Source: Piscinibacter sp. XHJ-5 (lineage in GTDB: Bacteria > Pseudomonadota > Gammaproteobacteria > Burkholderiales > Burkholderiaceae_C). Taken from it: a stretch of DNA of 64,000 nucleotides. The position numbers and the translations under genes are program-made. The notes beneath the pieces were generated by a model. That model was not told the origin of the DNA. It made no database searches and was given only the letters and a program-made list of their open reading frames with translations. The stretch spans positions 6,262,001 to 6,326,000 of the forward strand of contig NZ_CP123228.1 of the NCBI RefSeq assembly GCF_029855045.1. The letters are read 5' to 3'. Below, piece by piece: positions 36,071 through 44,650 of this stretch. Positions within the stretch are counted from its first letter, which is position 1; each line of letters starts with the position of its first letter.

Positions 36071-37078
36071 TCACTGGTGTCGGATGCGGGGGTTGATCAC
36101 GCCATAGAGCAGGTCGACGACCAGGTTCACCGCGATGATGACGGTGGCCGACATCAGGATGCCGCCCTGCACCGCCGGGTAGTCGCGGCGATGGATGGCC
36201 TCGACCAGCCATTTGCCGATGCCGGGCCAGGAGAAGATGGTCTCGGTAAGGATGGCGCCGGCGAGCAAGGTGCCCACCTGCAGGCCGATCGTCGTCACCA
36301 CCGGGATCAGCGCATTGCGCAGCGCATGGATGCCCACCACGCGCCACGTCGAGGCGCCCTTGGCGCGCGCGGTGCGGACGTAGTCCTCGCGCAGCACCTC
36401 CAGCATGGACGAGCGCGTCATGCGCGCGATCACGGCCAGTGGAATGGTGCCGAGCGCGATGGCGGGCAGGATGAGGTGCATCAGCGCGCTCTTGAACGCG
36501 CCTTCGTCGGACGACAGCAGCGAGTCGATCAGCATGAAGCCGGTGACGCTGGGAATGTCGTACATGATCGCGATGCGCCCTGACACCGGCGTCCAGCCGA
36601 GCGTGACCGAGAAGGTCAGGATCAGCAACAGTCCCCACCAGAAGATCGGCATCGAATAGCCGGTGAGCGAGGCGCCCATCACGGTGTAGTCGAGCGCGGT
36701 GTTGCGCTTCAGTGCGGCGACGATGCCGGCGGGCAGTCCCACCACCAGCGCGAACAGCATGGCCACCACCGACAGCTCGATGGTGGCGGGGAAGCGGGCG
36801 ATGAACTCGGTGAACACCGGCTCGTGCGTGATCGTCGAATGGCCGAGGTCGCCGCGGACGGCCCTCCACACGTAGTCGGCGTACTGCACCGTGAGCGGCC
36901 GGTCGAGGCCGAATTGCTGCGAGAGCCGCTGGTAGCGTTCCTCGGTCATGCCGCGCTCGCCGGACAGCGCTTCGACCGGGTCCCCCGGCAGCAGGCGGAT
37001 CAGCGCGAAGACGAGCAGCGTGATGCCGATGAAGGTCGGCAGCACCAGGCCCAGGCGCTTGAGGAGAAAGGCGAACAT
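36071..37078 (-). CDS. dppB: Dipeptide ABC importer permease DppB
   Basis: The product is 335 aa with six membrane segments. The N-terminal signature FLLKRLGLVLPTFIGITLLVF (quoted in part) and LLPGDPVEAL are typical of DppB; the EAA loop is YVRTARAKGASTWRV. It follows dppA after a terminator-like hairpin, which should lower its expression relative to the binding protein. Confidence 0.95.
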   Translation of the reverse strand: MFAFLLKRLGLVLPTFIGITLLVFALIRLLPGDPVEALSGERGMTEERYQRLSQQFGLDRPLTVQYADYVWRAVRGDLGHSTITHEPVFTEFIARFPATIELSVVAMLFALVVGLPAGIVAALKRNTALDYTVMGASLTGYSMPIFWWGLLLILTFSVTLGWTPVSGRIAIMYDIPSVTGFMLIDSLLSSDEGAFKSALMHLILPAIALGTIPLAVIARMTRSSMLEVLREDYVRTARAKGASTWRVVGIHALRNALIPVVTTIGLQVGTLLAGAILTETIFSWPGIGKWLVEAIHRRDYPAVQGGILMSATVIIAVNLVVDLLYGVINPRIRHQ

Positions 37079-37092
37079 CGAAGGATGTGGCT

Positions 37093-37129
37093 AAAAAAGA
37101 TGGGGGCGCGCCTGAAACGCACCCCCATC
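37093..37129 (-). terminator. Intercistronic terminator/attenuator between dppA and dppB
   Basis: On the minus strand GATGGGGG (37129-37122) pairs with CCCCCATC (37106-37099), with further internal GC pairing, followed by TTTTTT (37098-37093). It lies about 20 nt after the dppA stop and 15 nt before the dppB start. Partial termination here would give high binding-protein and lower permease levels. Confidence 0.8.
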
Positions 37130-37145
37130 GTGGGCTGGCTGCTTC

Positions 37146-38759
37146 CTACTTGGTCGACGTCAGGTCGACCTTGTTGAAGTAGTGATGCGCGGTGGCATCC
37201 ATCTTGTAGCCCTTGACCTCCTTGCGCACCGGGTCGAAGCGCACCGAGTGGGCGATCGTGATCCACGGCGCCTCTTCCTTGACGATCTCCTGCGCCTTGG
37301 CATAGGCGGCGGCGCGCTCGGCCTGCTTGGGCACCGCCTTGGCCTTCTGGATCAGGTCGTCGAACTCCTTGCTGCACCAGCGCGCGACATTGCCGCCGCC
37401 CTTGACGGCCGGGCAGCTCAGCAGGTTGGCGAAGAAGTTGTCGGGATCGCCGTTGTCGCCCGACCAGCCGAACATCATGGAATGCTGCTCGCCGACCTTG
37501 CTGCGCTTGCGGTACTCGCCCCACTCGAAGGTCAGCAGCTTGGTCTTGACGCCGATCTTCTCCCAGTCAGCCTGGATCAGCTCGGCCATGCGCTTGCCGT
37601 CGGGGTTGTACGGACGCGTCACCGGCAAATACCACAGCTCCACTTCGGTGCCGCCGGCAAGGCCCGCCTTGGCCATCAGCTCCTTGGCCTTGGCGACGTC
37701 GTAGGGATAGTCGGTGACCTTGTCGTTGTACGACCAGAGCGTGGGGGGAATCGGGTTCTTCGCGACCTGGCCGGCGCCCTGGTACACCGCGTCCAGGATG
37801 GCCTTCTTGTTGACGGCCATGTTCAGCGCCTGGCGCACCAGCTTGTTGTCGAACGGCTTCTTCTCGACGTTGAAGGCGAGGTAGCCGACGTTCAGCCCCG
37901 GCGCCTGCACGAGGTTGATGTTCGGATCGTCCTTCATCAGCTGCACGTCGGCGGGCTTCGGGAACGCCATCACGTGGCACTCGCCGGCCTTCAGCTTCGC
38001 GTAGCGCACCGACGCGTCCGTGGTGATGGCATAGACGAGGTTGTCGATCTTCGGGCGGCCGTCCCAGTGCTGGTCGAAAGCCTTGTAGCGGATCACCGCG
38101 TCCTTCTGATAGCTCACGAACTGGAACGGGCCGGTGCCGATGGGCTCGCGGTCGATGACCTCGGGCGTCTTGGCCGCAGCCATCTTCTCGGCGTACTCGG
38201 CGCTGTGGATGGACGCGAAGTCCATCGCCATGTTCGCGATGAACGGCGCTTCCGGCTTCTTCAGCACGAAGCGCACCGTCATCGGGTCGACCTTCTCGAC
38301 GCGGTCGACGACGTCCTTCACGGCCATGTCCTCGAAATACGCGTAGGTCTGGCCCGGCGAAGTCTTGTGGAACGGATGGTTCGGATCGGCCATCCGGTTG
38401 TACGAGAACAGCACGTCGTCGGCGTTGAAGTCGCGCGTCGGCTTGAACTTGTCGTTGCTGTGGAACTTGACGCCCTTGCGCAGCTTGAAGGTGTAGGTCA
38501 GGCCGTCGGGCGAGGCGGTCCAGCTCTCGGCCAGTGCGGGCACCACATTGGTCGTGCCGAGCTCGAACTGCACCAGCCGGTTGAACATGGGCACCGAGGA
38601 GGCATCGAGGGTGGTGCCGGTGGTGAAGAACTGCGGGTTGAAGCCTTCTGGGCTGCCTTCGGAGCAGTAGACCAGCGTCTTGGCGGCGAGGGCCGATCCA
38701 GCCGCTGCGAGCAGCGCACCGGCGACGAGCGCCTGAAGAGTGAAGCCGCGTGTTTTCAT
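37146..38759 (-). CDS. dppA: Dipeptide-binding periplasmic protein DppA (SBP family 5)
   Basis: The product is 537 aa: a signal peptide (MKTRGFTLQALVAGALLAAAGSALA), then a family-5 extracellular solute-binding domain with TLVYCSEGSPEGFNPQ, the family signature region LAESWTASPDGLTYTFKLRKGVKFH in parts, and GWSGDNGDPDNFFANLLSCPA, a stretch typical of DppA. It captures di- or tripeptides for DppBCDF. First gene of the operon. Confidence 0.95.
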   Translation of the reverse strand: MKTRGFTLQALVAGALLAAAGSALAAKTLVYCSEGSPEGFNPQFFTTGTTLDASSVPMFNRLVQFELGTTNVVPALAESWTASPDGLTYTFKLRKGVKFHSNDKFKPTRDFNADDVLFSYNRMADPNHPFHKTSPGQTYAYFEDMAVKDVVDRVEKVDPMTVRFVLKKPEAPFIANMAMDFASIHSAEYAEKMAAAKTPEVIDREPIGTGPFQFVSYQKDAVIRYKAFDQHWDGRPKIDNLVYAITTDASVRYAKLKAGECHVMAFPKPADVQLMKDDPNINLVQAPGLNVGYLAFNVEKKPFDNKLVRQALNMAVNKKAILDAVYQGAGQVAKNPIPPTLWSYNDKVTDYPYDVAKAKELMAKAGLAGGTEVELWYLPVTRPYNPDGKRMAELIQADWEKIGVKTKLLTFEWGEYRKRSKVGEQHSMMFGWSGDNGDPDNFFANLLSCPAVKGGGNVARWCSKEFDDLIQKAKAVPKQAERAAAYAKAQEIVKEEAPWITIAHSVRFDPVRKEVKGYKMDATAHHYFNKVDLTSTK

Positions 38760-38912
38760 CGGGTGGTCCTGAAAGGTTGCGGGGACAACGGTGGAGAGCC
38801 GCCTTGTGAGCAGCGAGGGCGGGATGATAAGCCCGCTTTCGTGCGATTCTTCTCAGGGAAATCGCAAGTGGTCTAGGTCACCTGAGCGACATCTCGAACG
38901 CTGTCGGACGAC

Positions 38913-39899
38913 TCAGCCGGAGCTCATCAGCAAGTTCAATACCGTGAGCCAGAACGGCGCCGTCAGTACAAACGCGAAGGTCGACAAGACGATCGCAGCC
39001 GTGGCTTCGGCCTCGAGCGTCTCGTAGCGCTGCGAGAAGATCAGCGCGTTGGAGCCCACCGGCAGCGATGCCGCCATCACGACCACTGCCAGTGCGAGGC
39101 CGTCGAGCCCCATGCCCCAATGTCCGATGACGAGCACCACGGCGGGGAGCACCAGCAGCTTGAGCACCGACAGCGCGATCGCGCCCTTGGCCGCGCCGCG
39201 CACGCCGTAGTAGGCGAGCGACATGCCGATCAGCACCAGGCACAGCGGCACCACCGCCTCGGCCATGGTGGCGAGCGTCTCGTCGACGATGGGTGGCAAC
39301 GGGGGCAGCAGCGCGTTCCACACCAGGCCGGCCAGGACCGGCAGCACCACCGGATGGATGATGGTGTTGCGCGCCGTCTGGCCGAGCGTGTGCAGCAGAT
39401 GGGTCTGCGCGTGGCCGGTGCGCCGACGCTCGCGCGCCAGGTCCAGTTCGACCAGCGCGGTGAGCACGGTCAGCAGCGTCAGCGCGTGCAGGCTGATCAG
39501 CGCGATGTGGATCGCCAGTCCGGCTTCGCCGAACAGCGCGGTGACCATCGGCACGCCGATCTGCAGCGTGTTGCCGAAGGTCGCCGAGATGGCCCGGACA
39601 CTGGGCGCCGCCGCGGGGAGCCGGCGGCCGCGGTTCCAGCGCCGCTGCCACATGTACACGAGGCCGAGCATCAGCAGCACCGGCACGAAGAAGGCGGCCA
39701 GCGTGGCCCAGGGCAGCGTGCGGAAGTCGACCCGCGCGGTGGTGCGAAACAGCAACGCCGGGATGAAGATGTAGAAGGCGGCGTTCGACAGCGTGCGCGC
39801 TGGGTCGTTTTCGCCCAGCCAGCGCAGCCGCCCGGCCACCCAGCCGATGCCGACGATGACGAAGATGGCGAGCAGCTTCAGGAAGACTGTCGTCGACAT
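38913..39899 (-). CDS. Auxin efflux carrier (AEC) family transporter
   Basis: The product is 328 aa from ATG 39899, with about ten hydrophobic segments in two halves. Signatures FVIVGIGWVAGRL, NAAFYIFIPALLFRTTARVD, ATFGNTLQIGVPMVTALFG and MAASLPVGSNALIFSQRY match AEC/MdcF-type permeases, which move malate, malonate or similar anions. No ligand is suggested by the neighbours. It is transcribed away from the pseudokinase gene. Confidence 0.92.
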   Translation of the reverse strand: MSTTVFLKLLAIFVIVGIGWVAGRLRWLGENDPARTLSNAAFYIFIPALLFRTTARVDFRTLPWATLAAFFVPVLLMLGLVYMWQRRWNRGRRLPAAAPSVRAISATFGNTLQIGVPMVTALFGEAGLAIHIALISLHALTLLTVLTALVELDLARERRRTGHAQTHLLHTLGQTARNTIIHPVVLPVLAGLVWNALLPPLPPIVDETLATMAEAVVPLCLVLIGMSLAYYGVRGAAKGAIALSVLKLLVLPAVVLVIGHWGMGLDGLALAVVVMAASLPVGSNALIFSQRYETLEAEATAAIVLSTFAFVLTAPFWLTVLNLLMSSG

Positions 39900-40095
39900 G
39901 CCGGTGCAATGCGTTGAGTGCCTGGGAACACGGTTTGCTGTTCCGAGGTCCGAGGCCTGTTTTGCGAAGCGGGCAAGCATAGCCTTTGCCAGGTTGGACC
40001 CAGGTGCAACGGCAAGCGCCAAACATCACAAACGCGTACAGACGCCCGCCCGGCGCACCGCTTAAGCTGGCCTCGCAGTACCCGAGGTTGCATTG

Positions 40096-42315
40096 ATGAA
40101 ATCCCTCCCACGGACCGATTCCCCGGCGCCCCGGGCCAAAACCCCTTCCCCCATCGACACTCCATCCGCACCCGCCCGCGACGACGCGCTTGCGCCCGGC
40201 TCGCGTCTCGACGAATTCCGCATCGACAGCGTCATCGGCGCCAGCGGGTTCGGACTGGTCTACCTGGCCACCGACCTCGGCTTGCAGCGCCGCGTGGCGA
40301 TCAAGGAATACCTGCCCGACACGCTGGCCGTGCGCGGCGACGACGGCGCGCAGGTGCGGCTGCGCGCCGGCTCGCACGCCGAGCCCTTCGAGCGTGGACG
40401 CCGCGCCTTCATCGAGGAGGCCCAGTTGCTGGCGCGCTGCGACCACCCCTCTCTGGTGCACGTGCTGCGCCACTGGGAGAGCAACGGCACGGTGTACCGG
40501 GCCATGCCGTACTACCCGGGCACGCCGCTGCTGAAGCTTCGCCAGTCGATGGACAACCCGCCCGACGAGGCATCTCTGCGCGCACTGCTCGACGGCCTGC
40601 TGGAGCCGCTGGCGATGCTGCACGAGGCCGGCTGCATTCACCGCGAGATCACGCCGTCGAAGATCCTGCTGATGCCCGACGACCGGCCCGTGCTGATGGA
40701 CTACGGCGCGGCGCGACGCGCCATCGTCGGCGACCAGGCGCGCGCCCTGATGACGCTGCTGGCGCCTTCGTTCGCCCCGCTCGAGCAGACCCAGCCCGCG
40801 GTGAACCGGCCCATCGGCCCGTGGACCGACCTGTACGCGCTGGCCTCGGTGGTGCGCTACTGCATCAGCGGGCAGCTTCCGCCGCCCGCCGCGCTGCGCA
40901 CGTTGCCGGCCGACGAGCCGATTGCGCGCCTGGTGGCGCGCCTGCAGGAGGCCGACCCCACGCGGCACTTCAGCGCGTCCTTCGTCGCCGCCATCGATGC
41001 GGCCCTTTCGCCCCGCCCCGAAGACCGGCCGCAGAACGTTGCCGAGTTCCGCGCCCTGCTCGACGACCATCCTGCGGCTGTCGACGGCGAAGGCGAGCCC
41101 GAGCCGGTGGAGACCGGCTGGGGACGCATCACGAACGACGACGAGCCGACTCTCGAGCCCGAAGCGCCGGCGCCGGCGCCCAAGGTCGCTCCGGTGGCCA
41201 AGGTCGACGTCCCGCTCGATCTGCCGGCCCGGCCGGCGGCCACCGCTGCACCCACGTTCGCGCCACCGGCAGCCGCGCGCCCGGCGTCGGTGCGAGACAC
41301 ACCGGTGCGCGACACACCGGTGCGCGACACGCCGGTGCGAGACACACCGGTGCGAGACACGCCGGTACGGGACACACCGGTGCGCGACACCCCCCTGCGA
41401 AGCGCGCCGGACGACGAGGGCGACACGGTGCCGGCCTTCGGCTACGCCGCGCCGCCGCTCGACCACGGCACCTACACGAACCGCGAGGACGAGCCGGTCT
41501 TCGGCGAGTCGGCCACGCAGCAGGAGCAGGCCGAGGGGCTGAACGCGCGTCCCGGCGACTACCGCGCCATCCCGCCCGACGCGGTGCTCGGCTTTCGCGA
41601 AGCGGCGCGGCGGCGCCGCCGCCGGGTCGCCTGGAGCATGGCCCTGCTGCTGATCGGCGCGGTCGGCGCCGGCCTGTGGTACCTGGACCAGCAGCAGCGG
41701 GCGGTCGACGCCCAATCGGCGTTCGCCCGGGCCGCCAAGGACGATGGGCTCACGGCGAACGTGCCGGCCGTTCCGCGCGCACCGGAGGCGAAACCCGCGC
41801 AGAAGCCCGCACCGACGCCGGCCCCGGCCGTGCAGACGGCCCCGCAGCCGGCTGCGCCTTCCGCCACTGCCGCAGCAGCGTCGGCCGCCGACGTGACACT
41901 GCCCCAGGCCCCCACGGCCGCCGTGCCGGCACCGTCCACACAGGCCCCGCCCGCCATGCCGTCGACACCCGCACCGGTCGCTCCGCCACCGGTCGAGCCG
42001 GCCGCCGTGGCGCCGCCGGTCACCACCGCCGCGGCCGACACCGCCGCCACCCGGGAGGCGCCGGCCGCCAGGCCCGGCACGCGCAATACGGTGGCAGGCT
42101 CAGGCACCCGCGCCCCCACCGCGCGGGCCGCCCCGCCGGCCAAGACGTCGGCCGCCGCCCCGCGCACGGCGCAACAAGCCAAAGGCCCGCGCGACCTGTG
42201 CGGCGACCGAACGCAGTTCTCGCTGTACCGATGCATGCAGACGCAGTGCGCGCAGACGCAGTGGTACCAGCACCCGAGCTGCAAGCGGCTGCGCTTGCGC
42301 GACGAAGTCGATTGA
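40096..42315 (+). CDS. Membrane-anchored serine/threonine kinase-like protein, probable pseudokinase
   Basis: The product is 739 aa. A kinase fold spans about 40-300: glycine loop IGASGFGLVY, VAIK with Lys70, Glu108, and DYG with Asp202 in place of DFG. The catalytic loop reads HREITPSKI: the catalytic Asp is Glu184 and the Mg-binding Asn is Lys189, so phosphotransfer is doubtful. A Pro/Ala-rich linker holds seven exact VRDTP copies (399-433). RRRRRR precedes one membrane helix (about 512-530). An Ala/Pro-rich spacer then leads to a Cys-rich end (CGDRTQFSLYRCMQTQC....HPSC) that would lie in the periplasm. ATG 40096 is preferred over a TTG one codon earlier. Confidence 0.85.
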   Translation: MKSLPRTDSPAPRAKTPSPIDTPSAPARDDALAPGSRLDEFRIDSVIGASGFGLVYLATDLGLQRRVAIKEYLPDTLAVRGDDGAQVRLRAGSHAEPFERGRRAFIEEAQLLARCDHPSLVHVLRHWESNGTVYRAMPYYPGTPLLKLRQSMDNPPDEASLRALLDGLLEPLAMLHEAGCIHREITPSKILLMPDDRPVLMDYGAARRAIVGDQARALMTLLAPSFAPLEQTQPAVNRPIGPWTDLYALASVVRYCISGQLPPPAALRTLPADEPIARLVARLQEADPTRHFSASFVAAIDAALSPRPEDRPQNVAEFRALLDDHPAAVDGEGEPEPVETGWGRITNDDEPTLEPEAPAPAPKVAPVAKVDVPLDLPARPAATAAPTFAPPAAARPASVRDTPVRDTPVRDTPVRDTPVRDTPVRDTPVRDTPLRSAPDDEGDTVPAFGYAAPPLDHGTYTNREDEPVFGESATQQEQAEGLNARPGDYRAIPPDAVLGFREAARRRRRRVAWSMALLLIGAVGAGLWYLDQQQRAVDAQSAFARAAKDDGLTANVPAVPRAPEAKPAQKPAPTPAPAVQTAPQPAAPSATAAAASAADVTLPQAPTAAVPAPSTQAPPAMPSTPAPVAPPPVEPAAVAPPVTTAAADTAATREAPAARPGTRNTVAGSGTRAPTARAAPPAKTSAAAPRTAQQAKGPRDLCGDRTQFSLYRCMQTQCAQTQWYQHPSCKRLRLRDEVD
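41290..41394 (+). repeat. Seven 15-bp tandem repeats coding VRDTP
   Basis: Seven consecutive 15-bp units of the type GTGCGAGACACACCG, with a few silent third-position changes, encode (VRDTP)7 in the linker of the pseudokinase. Such in-frame repeats can change copy number without breaking the frame. Not a CRISPR: there are no spacers. Confidence 0.9.
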
Positions 42316-42321
42316 GCGGCG

Positions 42322-43512
42322 TTACCGGCTGCCGAACATCATCTGCCGCGCCAGCGCCGATTTCACCGGCCGCAGCGCCTGCAGCGCCGCCATCCCCAGC
42401 CCGCGCGCCGCGCCCGCACCCGGCAGCTGCCATGTGAAGCTGCGCGCCAGAAAGTCAGTGGCGGCGATCATCGCCCAGCGATCCGGCCCGCGCTTCCATT
42501 CGAGCCGCCGCAGCACGGCGTCGAGGTCGCTCGAGCGCGACAGCGCGCGCACCAGCTCGAACGCATCGCGCAGGCCCAGGTTCAACCCCTGGCCGGCCAC
42601 CGGGTGCAAGGTCTGCGCCGCATTGCCGATGCGCACGGTGCGGCCTTCGGTCAGGCTGCGCTCGGCGTTCAGCCCGAGCGGAAAGCGCTTCAACGGCGAC
42701 AGAGCGGCGAGGGGCCCGACCTCGGGGTGGAACACGGTGTTGAGCACGGCCAGCCGCTGGATGTCGCTGAGCTCGGCCACCGGGTCGTCATCGCTGTTGA
42801 CGCACCACACCAGTCCGGCTCGGCCGTCCTTCAGCGGCAGCAGCGCGGCGGGCCCCTGGCGCGTGAAGCGCTCGTAGGCCACTCCCGGGCGCGCCGACGC
42901 CAGCGTGGCGGTGCCGACCCACGCAGTCTGGTGGTAGTCGTGGCTGACCGCCTTGCGCACCTGGTCGGAGAACACACCGCCTTCGGCCACCACCGCCAGA
43001 TCGAAGCGCTCGGCGATCCCCGCATCGACCTCGACGCCGCTGGCCATCGGCTTGATGGCCGTCACCGGCGTGCCGAAGCGCGTGCCCAGGCGCCCGGGCT
43101 CGGCCTGCGCGGCGGCCATCCACGCCGCCTGCAGCGGCGCGACGATGGCGCCATAGCTCATCACCGCGCCCAGCATCGGCACCGCCTCGTCGATGGCGCG
43201 GATGCGCACCTCGGGCTCGCCGAGCCAGCCGCCCAGCATGGCGGGCAGCGACGGCGGCTGCTGCGACACGTGCACTTCGAGGATGCGCTGCGCCGCGTCG
43301 GCGTTCCAGGCGCCCACGCGCTGCAGCAGCTGCACGCTGCCCAGCGACAGCGCCAGCGTTCGTGGATCGCCGGACACGTCTTTCTCGGCCGGCCGGGCGT
43401 CGAACACCGTCACGCGCGCCTGCGGCAGCGCCCGCGCCGCGTGCAGCGCCAGCGTCAGTCCGACGGGTCCCGCGCCGACGACGGCCAAGCTCAGTGTCGG
43501 ATTCGCGCTCAC
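42322..43512 (-). CDS. UbiH/UbiF/VisC family FAD-dependent hydroxylase
   Basis: The product is 396 aa. The FAD fold starts with LAVVGAGPVGLTLALHAA; the second FAD motif is TVRIGNAAQTLHPVAGQGLNLGLRDA (in parts), the hallmark of ubiquinone-pathway monooxygenases. It hydroxylates an aromatic ring during ubiquinone synthesis; which carbon cannot be told. It converges on the pseudokinase gene with six bases between stops. Confidence 0.92.
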   Translation of the reverse strand: MSANPTLSLAVVGAGPVGLTLALHAARALPQARVTVFDARPAEKDVSGDPRTLALSLGSVQLLQRVGAWNADAAQRILEVHVSQQPPSLPAMLGGWLGEPEVRIRAIDEAVPMLGAVMSYGAIVAPLQAAWMAAAQAEPGRLGTRFGTPVTAIKPMASGVEVDAGIAERFDLAVVAEGGVFSDQVRKAVSHDYHQTAWVGTATLASARPGVAYERFTRQGPAALLPLKDGRAGLVWCVNSDDDPVAELSDIQRLAVLNTVFHPEVGPLAALSPLKRFPLGLNAERSLTEGRTVRIGNAAQTLHPVAGQGLNLGLRDAFELVRALSRSSDLDAVLRRLEWKRGPDRWAMIAATDFLARSFTWQLPGAGAARGLGMAALQALRPVKSALARQMMFGSR

Positions 43513-43596
43513 CTCTGGCTCCCGTCTTCGTTGAATGCCTGCGTCGTATTATTCGCCGCACCCGGGGGTTCCGGTTCACGACGAAGGGGATACGCC

Positions 43597-44625
43597 ATGG
43601 CGCTGATGGATTTCATCAAGAAACAGTTCATCGACGTTCTCGAGTGGACCGAGTCGGGCGACGGAACGCTGGCCTGGCGCTATCCGATGGCCGGCAACGA
43701 GATCCAGTACGGCGCCTCGCTCACGGTGCGCGAATCGCAGATGGCCGTCTTCGTCAACGAAGGCAAGGTGGCCGACGTCTTCGCCCCCGGGCGCTACACG
43801 CTGAACACCAACACGCTGCCCATCCTCACCTACCTGCAGAACTGGGACAAGCTGTTCCAGAGCCCGTTCAAGAGCGACGTCTATTTCTTCAGCACGCGCC
43901 AGCAGATCGACCAGCGCTGGGGCACGACGCAGCCGGTGACGATCCGCGACAAGGACTTCGGCGCGGTGCGCCTGCGCGCATTCGGCAACTACAGCTACCG
44001 CATCGCCGATCCCAAGCTCTTCTACCAGCAGATCTCCGGCACGCGCGACATCTACACGGTGGGCGACCTCGACGGGCAGCTGCGTGCGCTGATGCTGCAG
44101 CACATCTCCGACGCGGTGGCCGGCAGCGGGCTGGCCTTCCTGGATCTCGCGGCCAACCAGGTGGAGTTCGCCAACCAGCTGCGCCTGGCCACGGCGCCGT
44201 CGTTCGAGGTGATCGGCCTCAAGCTCGAAGGCGTCACGCTGCAGAACATCTCGCTGCCCGAGGAGCTGCAGAAGATCCTCGACCAGAAGATCGGCATGGG
44301 CATGGTCGGCGACATGAGCAAGTTCATGCAGTACCAGACGGCGCAGAGCATGCCCAAGTTCGCCGAGGGCGCTGGCCAGGGCGGCGTGGTCGGCGATGCC
44401 ATGGGGCTTGGGGCCGGCGTCGCGCTGGGCCAGGTCATGGCCAACCAGCTCAACCAGGGGCTGCAGGGCGCGCAGCCCGCGGCCGCCCCGGCGGCGCCGG
44501 CCGGCGTGAAGCCCGAGGAGGTCATGGCGACCATCGAGAAGCTCGCCGACCTCAAGGCCAAGGGCATCCTGACCCAGGAGGAGTTCGATTCGAAGAAGGC
44601 CGAGCTGCTGAAGAAGCTGGTGTGA
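43597..44625 (+). CDS. SPFH-domain protein with C-terminal SHOCT domain
   Basis: The product is 342 aa from ATG 43597. The SPFH/Band-7-like core (about 30-230) starts with WRYPMAGNEIQYGASLTVRESQMAVFVNEGKVADVF in parts and resembles the virion-core-protein-like SPFH group. A Gly/Ala/Gln-rich linker follows, then a SHOCT motif (VMATIEKLADLKAKGILTQEEF in parts). SPFH proteins build membrane-associated oligomers, and SHOCT mediates assembly. First gene of the five-gene cassette. Confidence 0.9.
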   Translation: MALMDFIKKQFIDVLEWTESGDGTLAWRYPMAGNEIQYGASLTVRESQMAVFVNEGKVADVFAPGRYTLNTNTLPILTYLQNWDKLFQSPFKSDVYFFSTRQQIDQRWGTTQPVTIRDKDFGAVRLRAFGNYSYRIADPKLFYQQISGTRDIYTVGDLDGQLRALMLQHISDAVAGSGLAFLDLAANQVEFANQLRLATAPSFEVIGLKLEGVTLQNISLPEELQKILDQKIGMGMVGDMSKFMQYQTAQSMPKFAEGAGQGGVVGDAMGLGAGVALGQVMANQLNQGLQGAQPAAAPAAPAGVKPEEVMATIEKLADLKAKGILTQEEFDSKKAELLKKLV

Positions 44626-44650
44626 GCCGCGACCGTCCGCACTGACGTCT

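Noticed and set aside
41290..41394. Possible CRISPR array
   Set aside because: The 15-bp units are contiguous, lack spacers and lie in frame inside a coding region.
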